In this document: one piece after another, positions 23,397 to 35,589 of the stretch
Layout: every line of letters starts with the position of its first letter
Numbering within the stretch: the first letter of the stretch is position 1
Assembly: GCA_025403435.1 (NCBI GenBank)
Contig: CM046353.1
Coordinates: 14,370,836 to 14,434,835, forward strand
Reading direction: 5' to 3'
Source: Artocarpus heterophyllus
Taxonomy: Eukaryota > Streptophyta > Magnoliopsida > Rosales > Moraceae
Length of the DNA stretch: 64,000 bases
Notes under the pieces: generated by a model
What the model was told of the DNA's origin: nothing
Seen by the model: the letters and a program-made list of their open reading frames with translations, nothing else
Database searches by the model: none
Position numbers and translations under genes: made by a program

Positions 23397-25795
23397 TGTA
23401 ATACCCGAGAAATTCTCAGTTCATTATATGTGCAATTTTTAAGAAATATGTCGAGAAATATAAGTGTCACAAAGATTATTGTTAAATCTGATTTTATAAC
23501 AAATTCTATAGGAATAACTATGGGTTTTATAGGATCAAATATAATGTCGTAATTCTCAACACAGTATGAATAAAATAAAAGTAAGAGTTAGATGATGCAC
23601 AAAGGGTGCAGGATGTATTGCAACAAAATTTTAAATGGAAATAAGGTATAAAAAAAGTCCTATATGGAAAATATAGAAATTATATAGTATAAAAATTAAG
23701 TAGAACAGAAGTTATAGAGTATGAGAGTAATGCAGTATAAAAATTATACAACATAAAAAATCATAGAGTATGAAAATTGTACTATGTAAAGTTAAGTAGT
23801 ATGAGAATTATACTACGTGGAGGAAATGGATAAGTATGGGAGCATGTGGAAGTTTATAACAGTAAGAAATATATTGGTAGAGTAGGAAAAATATACTAGC
23901 AGTATAGGAAAAGTATAGTGCAGGGTAAATGTATACTGTTAAAAAGGTGGAAGTGGGACATAAAAAAACCCCTCAAAAATTGAAGAATCCTCCATAAGCT
24001 TCCTAGTGAATCCGGTTTTTACAAGTGCATGGGACAAATTTATTTTGCAAATTAGTTCCTAATATGAATGCTATATATGCCTAAGGGTATTTATGAAACA
24101 AAAGTTTGTTTATTCATCAAAAAATTGCTCCCATTCCGTCCTCATGAAATCCGCCCCTTCCTATGTTTCTTTGTCTTAAAAGTTTGATGATTTAAGCCTC
24201 CAAATCATCTAAAGAAGCAAGAACAAGAGGTATAGAGGAAGATTAAAAAATTCTAAGATAAAACCCTAATTTTTCCTATTTGTTCAAGTTTTGTAAGAGA
24301 TTCTTATAGGCCCTGTTTGGTTCTATTTTCAAAACGCTTTTTGTCATTTTCAAAAACACAAAAAATAAAAATAGTTTCAAAACATTGTTTGGTTAACAAT
24401 TATGAAAAAATGAAAATGAAAACATTTTCCAAAAAACCCCACTTTGTCTATAGATTTAGAAAAAAAAAAAAATAAAAAAAAACCAGTTTTCAATTTTTTT
24501 CTTCCTTCTTTTACTTAAAAAAAAAAATAGCCTAGCATAATAAAAAAAAAAAAAACCCCACAAAAACAACCCAACATAAAGAAAAAAAAAAAAAAAAAAA
24601 CCAGCACCAGAGCTCTCCCCCTCGCCGGAGCCTAACTCGTCGGAGCTCAAAATTTTTCATTGCTCTCAACCAAGCCCTTCTCTCTCAATCTGGACCTAGA
24701 CCACCCACCTCGCCGAAGACTACCGGAGACCCATCTTTGCCGGCAACCTAAGAGACCCACTTTCGTCGGCGATTGTGGAGACGACGCAGTTGACGTAAAT
24801 CACCATCCTCCTCCCACTCCATCAACTCTCTGGAGATTCTTCGCACCTGTCAAAGTTCGTCAACCATCAAAGCCCGTCAACTATCAAAGCCCGTCAGCTA
24901 TCGAAGCCCCTTAGTAGGATCTTCATCGGGCGCTCCCCACGATGAGATCTTGTGGCTGTCGAACTCTACGGGCGGGCCGTCGATCTCCGATGGGGCTGGG
25001 TTCATCATCATCGCCGCTGCAACTGGCGCCATAAGGCCGTCGCCGGAGTTTTCCTTACCAGAGCAGAGGAAGAGGAAACCCAAACTTCCTCTCTCTTTTG
25101 TTATGTTAATAATAATAGTCTCTCTCTTTTGTTATGTTAATAGACATATTAATACTTTTTTATTAAGAAAATATTTATGTTAAAAAAAACACCATATACA
25201 ACCAAATATAATTTCAAAAACAGTCTTGGCACATTTTTCAAAACATTTTTATTTTTAGATTTTTTTTAAAAACAAAAACTAAAATAAAAACACTACCAAA
25301 CGGACCCATCATATACTATGAGCTTGATGTCAAGGGGTTTTAGAAACTTTCAAGTGCTAAAAGAAAAAGATAAACACAGTGGATTGTTTAGGTAAAATCC
25401 TAGCTCTTGAAATAAGTTAAAGTTTATGTTTTAGTATGCATACCAAATGTTTGATGTACGTTATAGACTATAGCATGTAAGAAAAACATTATGACATGTT
25501 TAGCTTATGTGTTATGTAAAGGATGATGTGATTGGATAGTTGACAAACTACGGTTTTTAGTAAAAAAGAAAAAGTATGACAACGTTGTCATAACACAAAG
25601 TTTAAACACTTTTTAAGGATTTAAGTGTTTGATAAAATGTTCTTAAACATGGCATATAAAAGAAATGTTGTGGAATAATCATTTTAATAATTAAGTGTTT
25701 GATAATATGTTTAAAAGGGTTAAAATGAGATTTAAACTCTAACAAAGCAAGTTAAACAAAGTTGTGGTACAAAAGTTTTTTTTTTTTTTTTGGGC
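23397..25795 (+). mobile_element. Truncated gypsy-type LTR remnant
   Basis: Begins TGTAATACCCGAG, close to the LTR starts of the Tekay element (TGTAATGACCGAG at 29955) and of the solo LTR read from 56838 (TGTAACACCCGAG). Downstream phrases such as AGTATAGGAAAAGTATAGTGCAG near 23897 parallel the early part of those LTRs. It is interrupted by a candidate TIR element (24309-25310) and then runs into the Athila-like LTR at 25796. Its other end is not in the window or not recognisable. Confidence 0.55.
24309..25310. mobile_element. Candidate non-autonomous TIR DNA transposon with GC-rich core
   Basis: The left end reads GGCCCTGTTTGGTTCTATTTT and the right end, reverse-complemented, GGGTCCGTTTGGTAGTGTTTT: imperfect terminal inverted repeats of roughly 25 bp with the GTTTGGT core common to plant DNA transposons. 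Poly-A/T shoulders surround a GC-rich core at about 24605-25080. Frames there (24660-24914 plus, 24898-25083 minus) are open but match no domain I know. No clear target duplication was found. It interrupts the LTR remnant. The core could be captured host sequence. Confidence 0.5.
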
Positions 25796-27914
25796 TGTAT
25801 GTATCACCTAAAATGTTTTTCTTAAACAACAAATGTTTGTAGGATAGAAAGGTTGTCATATCCATAGGGAGGTGAGTTTTTGAAAGATTGAAAATTTTTG
25901 GTTTAAAATGGCAATGGGTTTTTTTAAAACAAAATTTAAAAGAAAGCAAATATTTTTGAAATTTTTTTAAATAAGATTTTAAAACATAAAACTAAATTGG
26001 TGAAGCTTTGAGAATCCCTTGTATGTTTTGTAACTGATATAGAATTTTAACTCTAAATACATAATTATCTAAAGCATTTGATTTATTATATTTTTTTTAT
26101 TAATTACAAGCACATTTACTATTTTTATAAGTCAACGTAAAGCGACAATATAGCAAACCATAATGCAATAAGAGTTTTTCTATAAAAAGTAGCAAAATAA
26201 TCATCTCTTACTAATGATTTGGTGCACTAATTATGAAAATTGTAATCATTGTCGCTACAATTATAACTAACATAATTTTAAGATGGAAAAATAATAACAT
26301 ATCAAAATTAATATATTTAAATGGACTAAATTTTTACGTTAATTTCGACAACACCTCGTCTGATGAAATATCTAGAATCGATAATATAACAAGTCATACT
26401 AAAGTAAAAGATATTCTATAAAATTAAGCATTATTTCATTATTATTGATATTAATTATACAACACAATTAAATTACATAAAAAAGTACGACTAAATCTAT
26501 GTAAAAATTGACAGCATAACAACATTAATAATAATTATTAGAAACTTGAAAAATATAATTTATTCTATAAAAATATAAACATTACAACACAAATATAGAG
26601 TTAAAATTTATACCAAAATACTATGTATACAAGTTATCTTTATGCCTCACCAAACTCTCTACACTTATTTAAATATTATTTTATTATTTTTAGTGGATTG
26701 AGAGAGTACCTTAACAGTACCTCCTCTCAAAATGGGGTGTTATTGAGCAGGAGGCTCAACAGTAGAGAAATTGCATTGAAGAAACTAACAAAGAGGCCAA
26801 ATGGCTGGGGGTGTGAAAAAATAAAGGGGGGAGGAGAGTATATATAGGGGGATTTTTTTTTACTATTATCTATTTATTATTATTATTTTATTATTTATTT
26901 ATTTATTTATTTTTATTTTTTTCGTTTCTTTATTTAATCAGCCGCCTCCTCCACTGATTATCATTTACAGCTAATACAATAATCTTTTTTTATTTTTTTT
27001 CTTTTTTTTTTGTGCGCAAAACTACCCTTTAGTGTGTCGATTTTACTGTTCCATCTAGTGTGATGCGCAAAACAACCGGACAACCAAAAATCGTTGGATA
27101 TGCTGAAAGCTAACTGAAGGTGCGGCTCATATCACCCGTTGGCTGGGACCACGCTGACTGCTACAACCGTTGGATGAGTCCGTGGTAAGCAGATCGATGG
27201 TGGAGAGGAGATACTCCTATACGTGCACTGCAGCGGATTATGCGAGGGGGAAGGGGTACGTGGACAATCCAGATTGCATGGACGATGCTGATCTGACGGC
27301 TGTGAGTGCGCCACGTGCCCATTCTTTATTTTTATTTTTTTTTATTTTTTGAGCATTTGAGGTCCCTTTTTTGCCATTTTTTTCTCCCTTTTTCCTTTAG
27401 ATTTTAAATCTAAAATTCACAAACGCACTAAAATTAATTATTTTGCAAACAAAATATTTACAATAATTATTAAAAATATTTATTTTACAATAAAATACAC
27501 CAAAATAATTACAAACTTTTAAAATTCTAGTTTCTTTCGGTTTGACATAGACATGAATTTTAAGACTTGGAAATATTTTTAAAAATTACTAAAAATATTA
27601 TAGAATATATGTACAAACTAAGAACTTATTTACAAACACTTTATAACTTTAAATAAAATAACCACTCATTATTTTTACAGTTTTAATTATTTATAGACTA
27701 AACACATATTTAACTTACCGAAATGACTTTAAAAATTAGCAAACATATTATTAAACATAAAAACACACTAAAAACATATTTTTAAATATATTTACATACT
27801 AAGACACAAAAATACTAATTAACATAAAAATCCTATTAATTAGAGGATTTAATGACAAATAAAAGCATAAATAAATAATATAAACGTTAGAAAATGTACA
27901 CTTTTATGGTCTCA
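25796..27914 (-). repeat. Athila-like 3' LTR
   Basis: About 2.1 kb, from TGTATGTATCACC to GGTCTCA, followed by the polypurine tract CATCACCCCCAAACC in plus-strand reading. It aligns by eye with 62284-64000 over that copy's whole visible length, with many substitutions and indels, so the pair is old. Five bases before it read TGGGC; the partner flank is outside the window. Confidence 0.85.
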
Positions 27915-28991
27915 TCACCCCCAAACCAGCTTATTGCTAGTCCCTAGCAATTAAAGCGATATAATTTTGAGATGATTTATAGAATATTCACACAATGCAA
28001 ACCATTTAACTATAATTTGATTAATCTAACTAGATTGACTAACAAAACAAAAATTTTATTTAAACAGTTTATATGCTATTTAACAAAACATAAATAAGCC
28101 AGACTTAGTGCAAAAAGATATAATGAATAATTATGAAGTTTCATCAAAAACTAAGAATAAAATTGTTATGATATTTTGATTCAAATCATTCTCACAGGCA
28201 GCAACACTTCAAATTTATTGATTAGAACAATTAAGAATAGAAACTTAAAACAAAAATATTTACAAAAATTAAACATTTTACAACTATGGATAGTGCAATA
28301 TTTAGCTCCCTTAAGCTTTTTTCATAACTCATTTAACGAGCTTTGGGTCAGTAACTCTCAAACTAGTTGGCCTAAGGTACTAGGTGTTGAAGCACACTTT
28401 AGAATTTATTTACTCAAGTTAAAGAGGCTACGAAACCAAACTTATCCAACTTATTCATTAATTTACATAATTACACACTTTATTTATTTACACTTCTTTT
28501 TGTTTCTTTTTATTTTTTATTCTTTTTTAATTATGATCAATTATTTAATTAATTTTGAAAATGTTGCTGCCTTTATTTGTTCATCTTTGCAAAATAACAA
28601 AACTCAAGTATTCATAGCTTGATTTACCACCACAATTAAGCATTACAGTGCATATGTGAAAAGATTGGCTTATAAACAATTTGAAAAATAAACATAAAAA
28701 TGTTAAATAAAATTGAAACTTTGAAAGTCGATAAAGTTAAATAATTAAAAGAATAGAAAAATGATATTATATTAATATGAAATTCAAAAATCAAAACAAA
28801 ATAATAACACATTAATTACTAAGAAACTAATAAGTATAAAACATTTTTTTTAGATTTTTCTTTATCGACTTGTATAAAAACTTAGAAAATGACACAAAAA
28901 AGGAAAATTTTTTAGAAAACACACAAAATCTAGAGCAAAACAAAGACAAAAATCGAAAAAAAAAATTGGGAGAATCACGCACAACAATAAA
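27915..28991 (-). other. Athila-like 3' internal region, noncoding
   Basis: Lies between the 3' LTR and the insertion at 28992 and continues at 56839. It starts with the polypurine tract (27915-27930). The 148-codon frame at 28176-28622 on the plus strand is low-complexity Ile/Leu/Asn/Phe-rich text antisense to the element, and no envelope-like domain is visible. Confidence 0.5.
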
Positions 28992-29394
28992 TGTGACGAC
29001 CCGTCTTTCCGGGTAGTCACTTAACTTTCTTAAATATAATTACTTAAACATTAATCTTACTTGCTTAGTAAGAAATTACTGGGAATTTTTTTTCTTTCCT
29101 TTAACATCCTTGAAAAACATACTTAAAAATTGTTGCGACCTCTGTCGCTATTCAAGTTGAGACGTCGCTCAACACTTGCCTTTAAAACTATTTCAAATTA
29201 TTTCTTAAAACTTAATAAGAAACATTTATTTCATCACAACTTAAAACTTCACTTTATAATTATATAAAACAGTTCGTCAACTGTATCTTAAAACTTTGAA
29301 AACATCTCTTAATACTTTAACTTTATCAAAACTTTGACTTTTTTGAACTTTGAAAACATTGTATCAAATAGTGCGAAAACAGTTTCTTTGTATA

Positions 29395-29660
29395 GCGGAA
29401 ACTTACTGTGGTGGTATCCATACCCAAGTCTTCGCATCTGCCCTCCGTAGCACCTGTTGGAAAAAAATAGTGCATAGCAGAATTTTAAAAATTTTATATC
29501 AGAGCAATTTCTAAAACACAAATTTCTACAGCGAAAACTTACTGTGGTGGTATCCATACCCAAGTCTTCGCATCTGCCCTCCGTAGCACCTGTTGGAAAA
29601 AATAGTGCGTAGTGAAATTTTAAAAATTTTATGTCAGAGTAATTTCTAAAACACAAGTTT
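29395..29660. repeat. 136-bp tandem duplication across the LTR-B/Copia-2 junction
   Basis: GCG(G/A)AAACTTACTGTGGTGG occurs at 29395 and 29531, and TGTTGGAAAAA at 29455 and 29591. Each unit holds about 60 bp of LTR-B, the pentamer GCACC and about the first 70 bp of the Copia-2 LTR. The duplication therefore happened after Copia-2 inserted. Confidence 0.9.
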
Positions 29661-29954
29661 GACATGCTATATGCATAACTTAACTAGATCTTACTAACCT
29701 TTGTGTGCCGAAGAACCCACGCAAAACATGAAGAGAAGCAACGTTCCAGAAGAGCCTCAACCAATTGGTCTTCTTTGCTATTCTCTATCCACAACCGAAG
29801 TGAGTGTGGGCTCACACGTATAGCTCATCCACTAGGTGACTCTCCTTCCAACCAATCGAGAGAACCCAAAGCAAGTGTTCGTGATTTGTGAACAAAAGCT
29901 CTCAAGGAGTTTTTAGATTCTCACTAGCAAAGTATCACTCTTAATCTCTCAACT

Positions 29955-32900
29955 TGTAATGACCGAGAAAACGTCATCAATAAAACCTAATATTTAATTA
30001 GGTTTAATTAATGAATTTATTCTTAAAAATATGAAATTGTGTAAAAATTGTAATTTATGTGAAAATTACAATAAAATATGAATGAGCAACATTGATTGCA
30101 AATTTTATGGCATATGTAATGCAATGATAGATATTATAAAATACAAATTTTATGAGTTTGATGACTCAGAGATTTGTGCATAACATCCATAAAATGAATT
30201 TCATGTCACAATTAATTGTGAAATTGTGATATAAACGAATGAATGATTAGAATGTAAATAGGACATAGAGGTTGTCCTAACCCTAACCGGGGGTAGAAAG
30301 GAGGCCAGAGCAGTATAAGAATACTGCTAAATAAAAACACAGATATGAAAAATGTTATGATTGGCCTTAAAAAGTAAACGAAAAGTAAGTTAAATATTTT
30401 TATACAGTCTAAGGATAGAAAGTACACTGAATTGGCCACGGCAGTATAGGAAAAATACTGTGTGGTGAAAAATTACACAGTATAAATTTTTAACTCCATA
30501 AAGTGGACACTTTTTGCTTTTCTATTGGGCCACATGTCAAGAAAAGTGGCCCAATCATTTTGTGACACCTAGTGGTGTACTCATGGGTTACCATGAGACA
30601 CTAAATGAGATAAACATGCATTTATGGCAAGTTTATCAAAGTTTTCTTTTCTTTTATTTCCACCAAAGCTTCGGCAGCCATAGTTCTGCTCCCAAAAAAT
30701 ATTTCTCAGCCCCAAATCTTGCAAAAATAGCCCCCAACAAATTTTACAAGCAAGAACAAGGATTTTCCCACAAGTTTAAGGTAAAATCCTAAACTTTTAA
30801 TGGGTTTTCAAGGGATTTTTCATGGGCAAAGGACAAGAGATTAATCCATGGTATTTTTGTATGGAAAGGAAGCTTAGGAGGGAGTCTAAAAGGATTTTGA
30901 AAGCTTCAAACCAAAAGGGTGTTATTTTGGTAAGTTTTAAGCTTTAAAGTTTGAAATTTTATAGATTTTGTTTTGATTTTTGTTCTTTCAAACCCATGAG
31001 GGGTTTTGAACATGTATTTGATGGAAGTTCATGTATATGTGGTGTATGATAAGTTTGAGTTATGGAAATTTTTGTTTTAGTGTAAATCGGCAATTTTTGT
31101 AAAAAAGGTATTTTTGTAATTTTGAGGTTAAACTTTGCAAAGATGATGTTTGAGCATGGGAATGTATTGATTAAGGTATGAAATGATTTCTGCAGGGGTA
31201 AAATTGCAAGTTTGAAATGGATTTATGTAAAAATGCCATAGGGACTAAATTGAAAGAAAAAAATTCCTCTCGGCAGAATTGGAAATTAGCCAAAAACACC
31301 CCTGTACAGTGATATTTTGGAAAAAGTTAAAACACAAAAGTTGTAGATCTCGATGAAACTGTTAGGCAACGCGGACGGTTCATCAAAAAACTGAATCGTT
31401 TATGAGATTTTAATTTTTCAAGAATTTATGGAAATTGTGAAAAATTTGAAAAAGGGGCAAAAATGTCATTTCTCAAAGGATTTTGAATATGCTACTTTGA
31501 GCAAAAATGATCCTTAACAAAAATAGAAAATTCTGGTGCAAAGAAGTAAATTTTAGTTTCGGGGGCAAAAACGTCAAAATTTTCGGTTCATGGACTAAAC
31601 CGCAAAGTTTAATGAAAATGGGGCATAATTGAGAAATAAAGAGATTTGACCCACTAGGATGTTATTTTAGAATGAATATATGGTTATTTTATAATAATAA
31701 CGAAATCGAGCTCGGGTAGGTTAGTAAACCTGCGGAGGGCAAAATCGTCATTTCTGCCCAAATAACCCGAACTGCTTTGAAATGTTCCCAATGGGATAAG
31801 AAAACGACTAGAAAGGTTTCCACCCTTCGTTAGAAACGATATGGTGAAGTTAGATAGAAATAAGAAAAAACGGTGGTTTTTAGAGTTAAACATAGTAATG
31901 CAACTCAATTTATTAACTAACAAATGTTTCGTATTGAAACATAGTAAAATTTGGCTAATGGCTTTGTAATTGGCCAACAGGATCCTAGGAATCTAGAAGA
32001 AAGGATATCGTGGTTAAGTTGCCCGACAATTGCATCAAGTAAGTACCCATCCCACCTACAGTATGAAATTGTAGGATTAGAGTGTAATATGTATATGTGT
32101 ATACTTGTATGTATATCAAGGTGTATACTTGTATATATGCAACAACATGAGTATTGATAAAAAAAAATGAAAGGGGTATACTTGTGAGTATATGGAGTAT
32201 ATATATACTTGAATGCATATAATAACACATACCTGAGTGTATATGATAATGTATACCAGTGTGTATATTTTATGTTAAGTACATGTGAGTATATTATGCT
32301 ATATACCTGTGTGTATATTAATGTGTACCAGTGTGTATATAAAGTATGTACCTGTATGGTCTATATCGCACAAAAGCATTTATGTAGATTATGTTATGTA
32401 TAACATGTACTCATCACTTCATGCATGGTATGTTAACCATAATAAGTGAATTGGTAATGAATCACCAAAAGTTAAGAAAAGTGTCGTACCGACTCCTGAC
32501 TCAAGGGGAGTTTAAGGATTATAGGATGGTCACGGTGTTACGTAGACCTAAGTGCGCAATGGTACGAACACTTGGGCCCTAGTTAAAGATAAGAAATGAT
32601 AAGGATAATGAAGGATTATAAGAAAGCATAATATGATCATGCATTTTATTGAATGTGCATGTGGGTTTATATGGGACTTACTGGGCGTTAACTCATTAAG
32701 TTTTTCATGCTGTAGGTATTCCGACAAAAAGGTCAGAATAAATCATATTGATGAGCTGGTGGACGGATGATGTGTGCAGACTGGGTATGGTTTCCGCTGC
32801 AGTATGTTTTCCGCTGTATGATATTTTAAATTATTTTGAAAGTAATGTTTGATAAGCTATATTGTAAGAGAAGGATGGTTATGTAAACACAAGTATATGT

Positions 32901-33027
32901 ATGTATCTCACAGGTTATTAAACAATATATGTACAGTATTTGTATTAAAAAAAAAATTTTCCTAAATTTTTGCCCTAAAGTAATGAAGAAAGAGTTTTAT
33001 CACAGCCCGAAAAGGCGGGTTGTGACA
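29955..33027 (+). repeat. Tekay-like 5' LTR (3.07 kb)
   Basis: Almost identical to 38993-42068. Frames within it (for example 30514-30792, 31684-31977 minus, 31917-32228 minus) recur in the other LTR simply because the DNA is the same, and have no domain. Confidence 0.95.
32080..32360. repeat. GTATA-rich imperfect repeats in the Tekay-like LTR
   Basis: Phrases such as GTATACTTGT, TGAGTATAT, ACCTGTGTGTATAT and ACCAGTGTGTATAT recur every 20-45 bp. The same block is in the 3' LTR at about 41118-41398. Many units contain the palindrome GTATAC. Confidence 0.75.
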
Positions 33028-33029
33028 GT

Positions 33030-33040
33030 TGGTATCAGAG
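33030..33040 (+). other. Tekay-like primer-binding site
   Basis: TGGTATCAGAG two bases after the 5' LTR, the initiator-Met tRNA type site. Confidence 0.9.
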
Positions 33041-33181
33041 AGGAAATCTTGCCATCCTACTGCACATCGTCGTCTGCTCCATTGCCATCGCTCAAGTAAG
33101 ATAGTTTGATTTTAAGTATAAGAATGTTCAGTACTAATTTATATGATACTGTTTTGTTAATTACGACAATAAATATAGTAT

Positions 33182-33939
33182 ATGGCGGAGCCGCATCATG
33201 ATCGTGATATGGAAGCTGATCAAAGAGCCAGCATTGCTTTTCAAGAGGAGATGCCACCGCAGAATTATGGGAGTCGGCAGCCAATGGTGTAGACCGAATG
33301 GCTTAGTTAAAGTGATTTTTAACGCTTGTCATATGCCACCGCATCTTCTAGTTTTATTGGCCTCAGGATTATTGATGAGGGAAGCCTTAGTATATGGTTA
33401 AGGATTGAACTTGACAAGCAACCACGAGATTGGTAAGGTTTTAGAGGATAAATTCTAGCTAAGTTGCACCCATACCACCAGCAAACGTTATTCCAGTCTA
33501 GGTGATTTCGATGTTATGGGCGGACGGGAGACATCGATTGTACCTACAAGTAGAATCGATATGGGGAAGATACGTAGGCGAACCGATAGATCATTACATT
33601 CTTAAATTTCGCCGTACTAAGATACCACTGATTCCGCCACAATTACCCTTATGGTGCATTTACTAACTAGTTTGGAGAGATCTTCCCAACGTGGTCCAGC
33701 AGCGAATGCAGTATCCTGGAAATTACCTTAGTATCCATGATTCTCTTATGGCGACATTACATGCAGACTAGAATGTAGCCGCACCATTAGAAGATCCTCC
33801 AGTAGGTATGGATGATGATGATGATGCTGATGATGATAATAATGATAACATTGATGAAGAGCCTGTGCCTCTAGAGCCTATAATCGCAAGTGATGATAAG
33901 TCGACTGATTCGGATATGGAGGAAGAAGAGGAATCCTAA
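33182..33939 (+). pseudogene. Extra frame upstream of gag with acidic C-terminal tail
   Basis: Starts MAEPHHDRDMEADQ at 33182 and ends in a very acidic tail (a run of Asp with GAT repeats near 33808-33850, then EEEEES and TAA at 33937-33939), about 250 codons with one frame change between about 33415 and 33517 and several in-frame stops. Several stops are consistent with Gln codons changed to TAG/TAA or Trp changed to TAG. The middle contains VGEPIDHYILKFRR and LPNVVQQRMQYPGNYL, whose pattern loosely recalls retrotransposon gag helices, but I do not recognise the family. It lies between the primer site and the usual gag, an unusual position for Tekay. Function unknown. Confidence 0.55.
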
Positions 33940-34154
33940 GGAGGGTTCCGAATATAGTGGCATGTTTAAAGTCGAGTTCGACAAAAAAAGAAAATCTTTG
34001 TGTATTATGACGTACATAGATGAGATATTAGTACATATTTGGGCTTTGATGCCTTTGTATATGCATGTATGTTGGTTAGTGGTGTCCTTCTTGGCAAGAA
34101 GATATATGTAGCCAGAAGTGATAATTGCTCTCGGAGATGATATGAATAGTTATG

Positions 34155-34340
34155 TATGAAAGGAAAGTATGTATGTATGTATGTTAGTTATGCATGTAAT
34201 GTTATGGAGAATGTAAAAAGGAAATGAAAGAGGTTTATGAAATGAAATGTAAGAATGCTTATGTAAGAATGCTTATGAAATGAAATGTAAGAATGCTTAT
34301 GAAATGAAATGTATGAAGTTAAAGGAAATGAAATGTATGA
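34155..34340 (+). repeat. Short tandem repeats between the extra frame and gag
   Basis: Units of GAAATGAAATGTAAGAATGCTTAT repeat three to four times at 34220-34320, after a short GTAT tetranucleotide run at about 34168-34183. Noncoding spacer. Confidence 0.8.
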
Positions 34341-34481
34341 CGCAAGATATTGAGTTCATGTAATTGTGTATGTTTGCATGTATTTATGTTGTTTGGAATA
34401 CATGCAGTTATTGATTGGATACTATTAAGTTAATAGTATGTACTAACATAGTAACGAAAATACACGATAGATATATAACGA

Positions 34482-35430
34482 TTGATATCAATGGCTGATA
34501 TACCAGCTGCTATGGCTGTTCCTGTAGTATCCACTACTGAATTTTATGAAAGATTTCAGAGAATAAAGGCCCTGGAATTTGATAGATCTACAGATCCCTT
34601 AGAGGCCGACGATTGGCTTACAGGTATAGAAAGGGTTCTGAAATTTATGGGACTTAGTGACTATGAAAAAGTCCTATACGTTTTGTTTTCTCTCACTAAA
34701 GATGCTAGGAGATAGTGGGAGTCGGTAGAGAATAAAAGGAATGTAGACAAAATGACAAGGCCAGATTTCGTTGAAGAATTTGGCAGGGCTTATTTTAATG
34801 TAGAAATCGTGGCAACCCAACAAGAAGAATTTCATAATTTTAAGCAAGACAATATATCCGTAGCTGACACTGTAAAGAGGTTTAATCAGCTAGCACGGCT
34901 TTGTCCCGAGTTAGTACCCACTGATTAGGAATGAATAAGACGGTTAATGAGAATGTTTAAAATCGACAATGCCCTTGTGGTCGATATTGGAGGGCAAGCT
35001 CCCAAGGATGTAGAGGATTGCATCAAACGGGCGACCAAAGCTGAGTTTAGAATTGCCCGTGATAAGGAAGAAAGAGAAAAAAATTTTCAAGACATAGAAG
35101 GAAAAGAAAGCTTTAGCCAAGCAAAGTCGAGCTGTACAAGTAAAAGGACAAGAAAGTGTTCCAAGTCAAGGGTCGTCTTAGAACGTTCAAGCAGGACGCA
35201 ACTACACTGCTAACAGTAAGAGGAAATGGAACGTGAATAGTGCAAAGAAATCAAAAGTTTAACCCCATAAGAGGATTAAAGATGTAGGAAATAACAGACC
35301 CCTTTGCAGTCAATGTAGGAAAAGACATGTAGGGGAATGCAAGGCTATCACGAACAAGTGCTATACCTAGGGAAAGAAGGACATTATGCCAAGAATTGTT
35401 TTTCTAATTCCCAAAGTTAGAACAGTTATG
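34482..35430 (+). pseudogene. Tekay-like gag
   Basis: Opening frame 34482-34715 (FYERFQRIKALEFDRSTDP and WLTGIERVLKFMGLSD), then after a TAG where Trp is expected the same domain continues (FVEEFGRAYF, VKRFNQLARLCPELVP), then 34947-35213. A degenerate zinc-knuckle region follows near 35300-35400 with Cys and His residues (CSQCRKRHVGEC-like, then KCYT). Gag forms the particle that packages the RNA. At least three stops (near 34714, 34926 and 34936) and frame changes make it non-functional. It is standard Ty3/gypsy gag in content and position. Confidence 0.88.
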
Positions 35431-35589
35431 CTCAGTAGAGGTCTCAAGGAAACCAATTGCATACGGTTCAAGTTCAGGCACAAATTGAAGTCCCTAGTGT
35501 TAGTCAAGGGCGATTAGAAGCTCCGGAACCAAGTGGGCGAATTTATGCCTACATGAAGAAGGAAGAAGATGCAGGAACCTCATCGGTGG

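Noticed and set aside
28176..28622. 148-codon plus-strand frame in the Athila-like 3' region
   Set aside because: Considered as an envelope-like gene, but it is antisense to the element, AT-driven low complexity, and has no signal peptide plus ectodomain layout.
30514..30792. 92-codon plus-strand frame, repeated at 39552-39830
   Set aside because: LTR sequence without a domain; the second copy exists for the same reason as above.
31684..32230. Overlapping frames of 81-104 codons repeated at 40722-41269
   Set aside because: They recur only because they lie in the two identical Tekay-like LTRs; repetition here is DNA identity, not selection on a protein.
33028..33045. Possible tRNA-related sequence
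   Set aside because: It is the retrotransposon primer-binding site complementary to a tRNA end; no tRNA cloverleaf follows.
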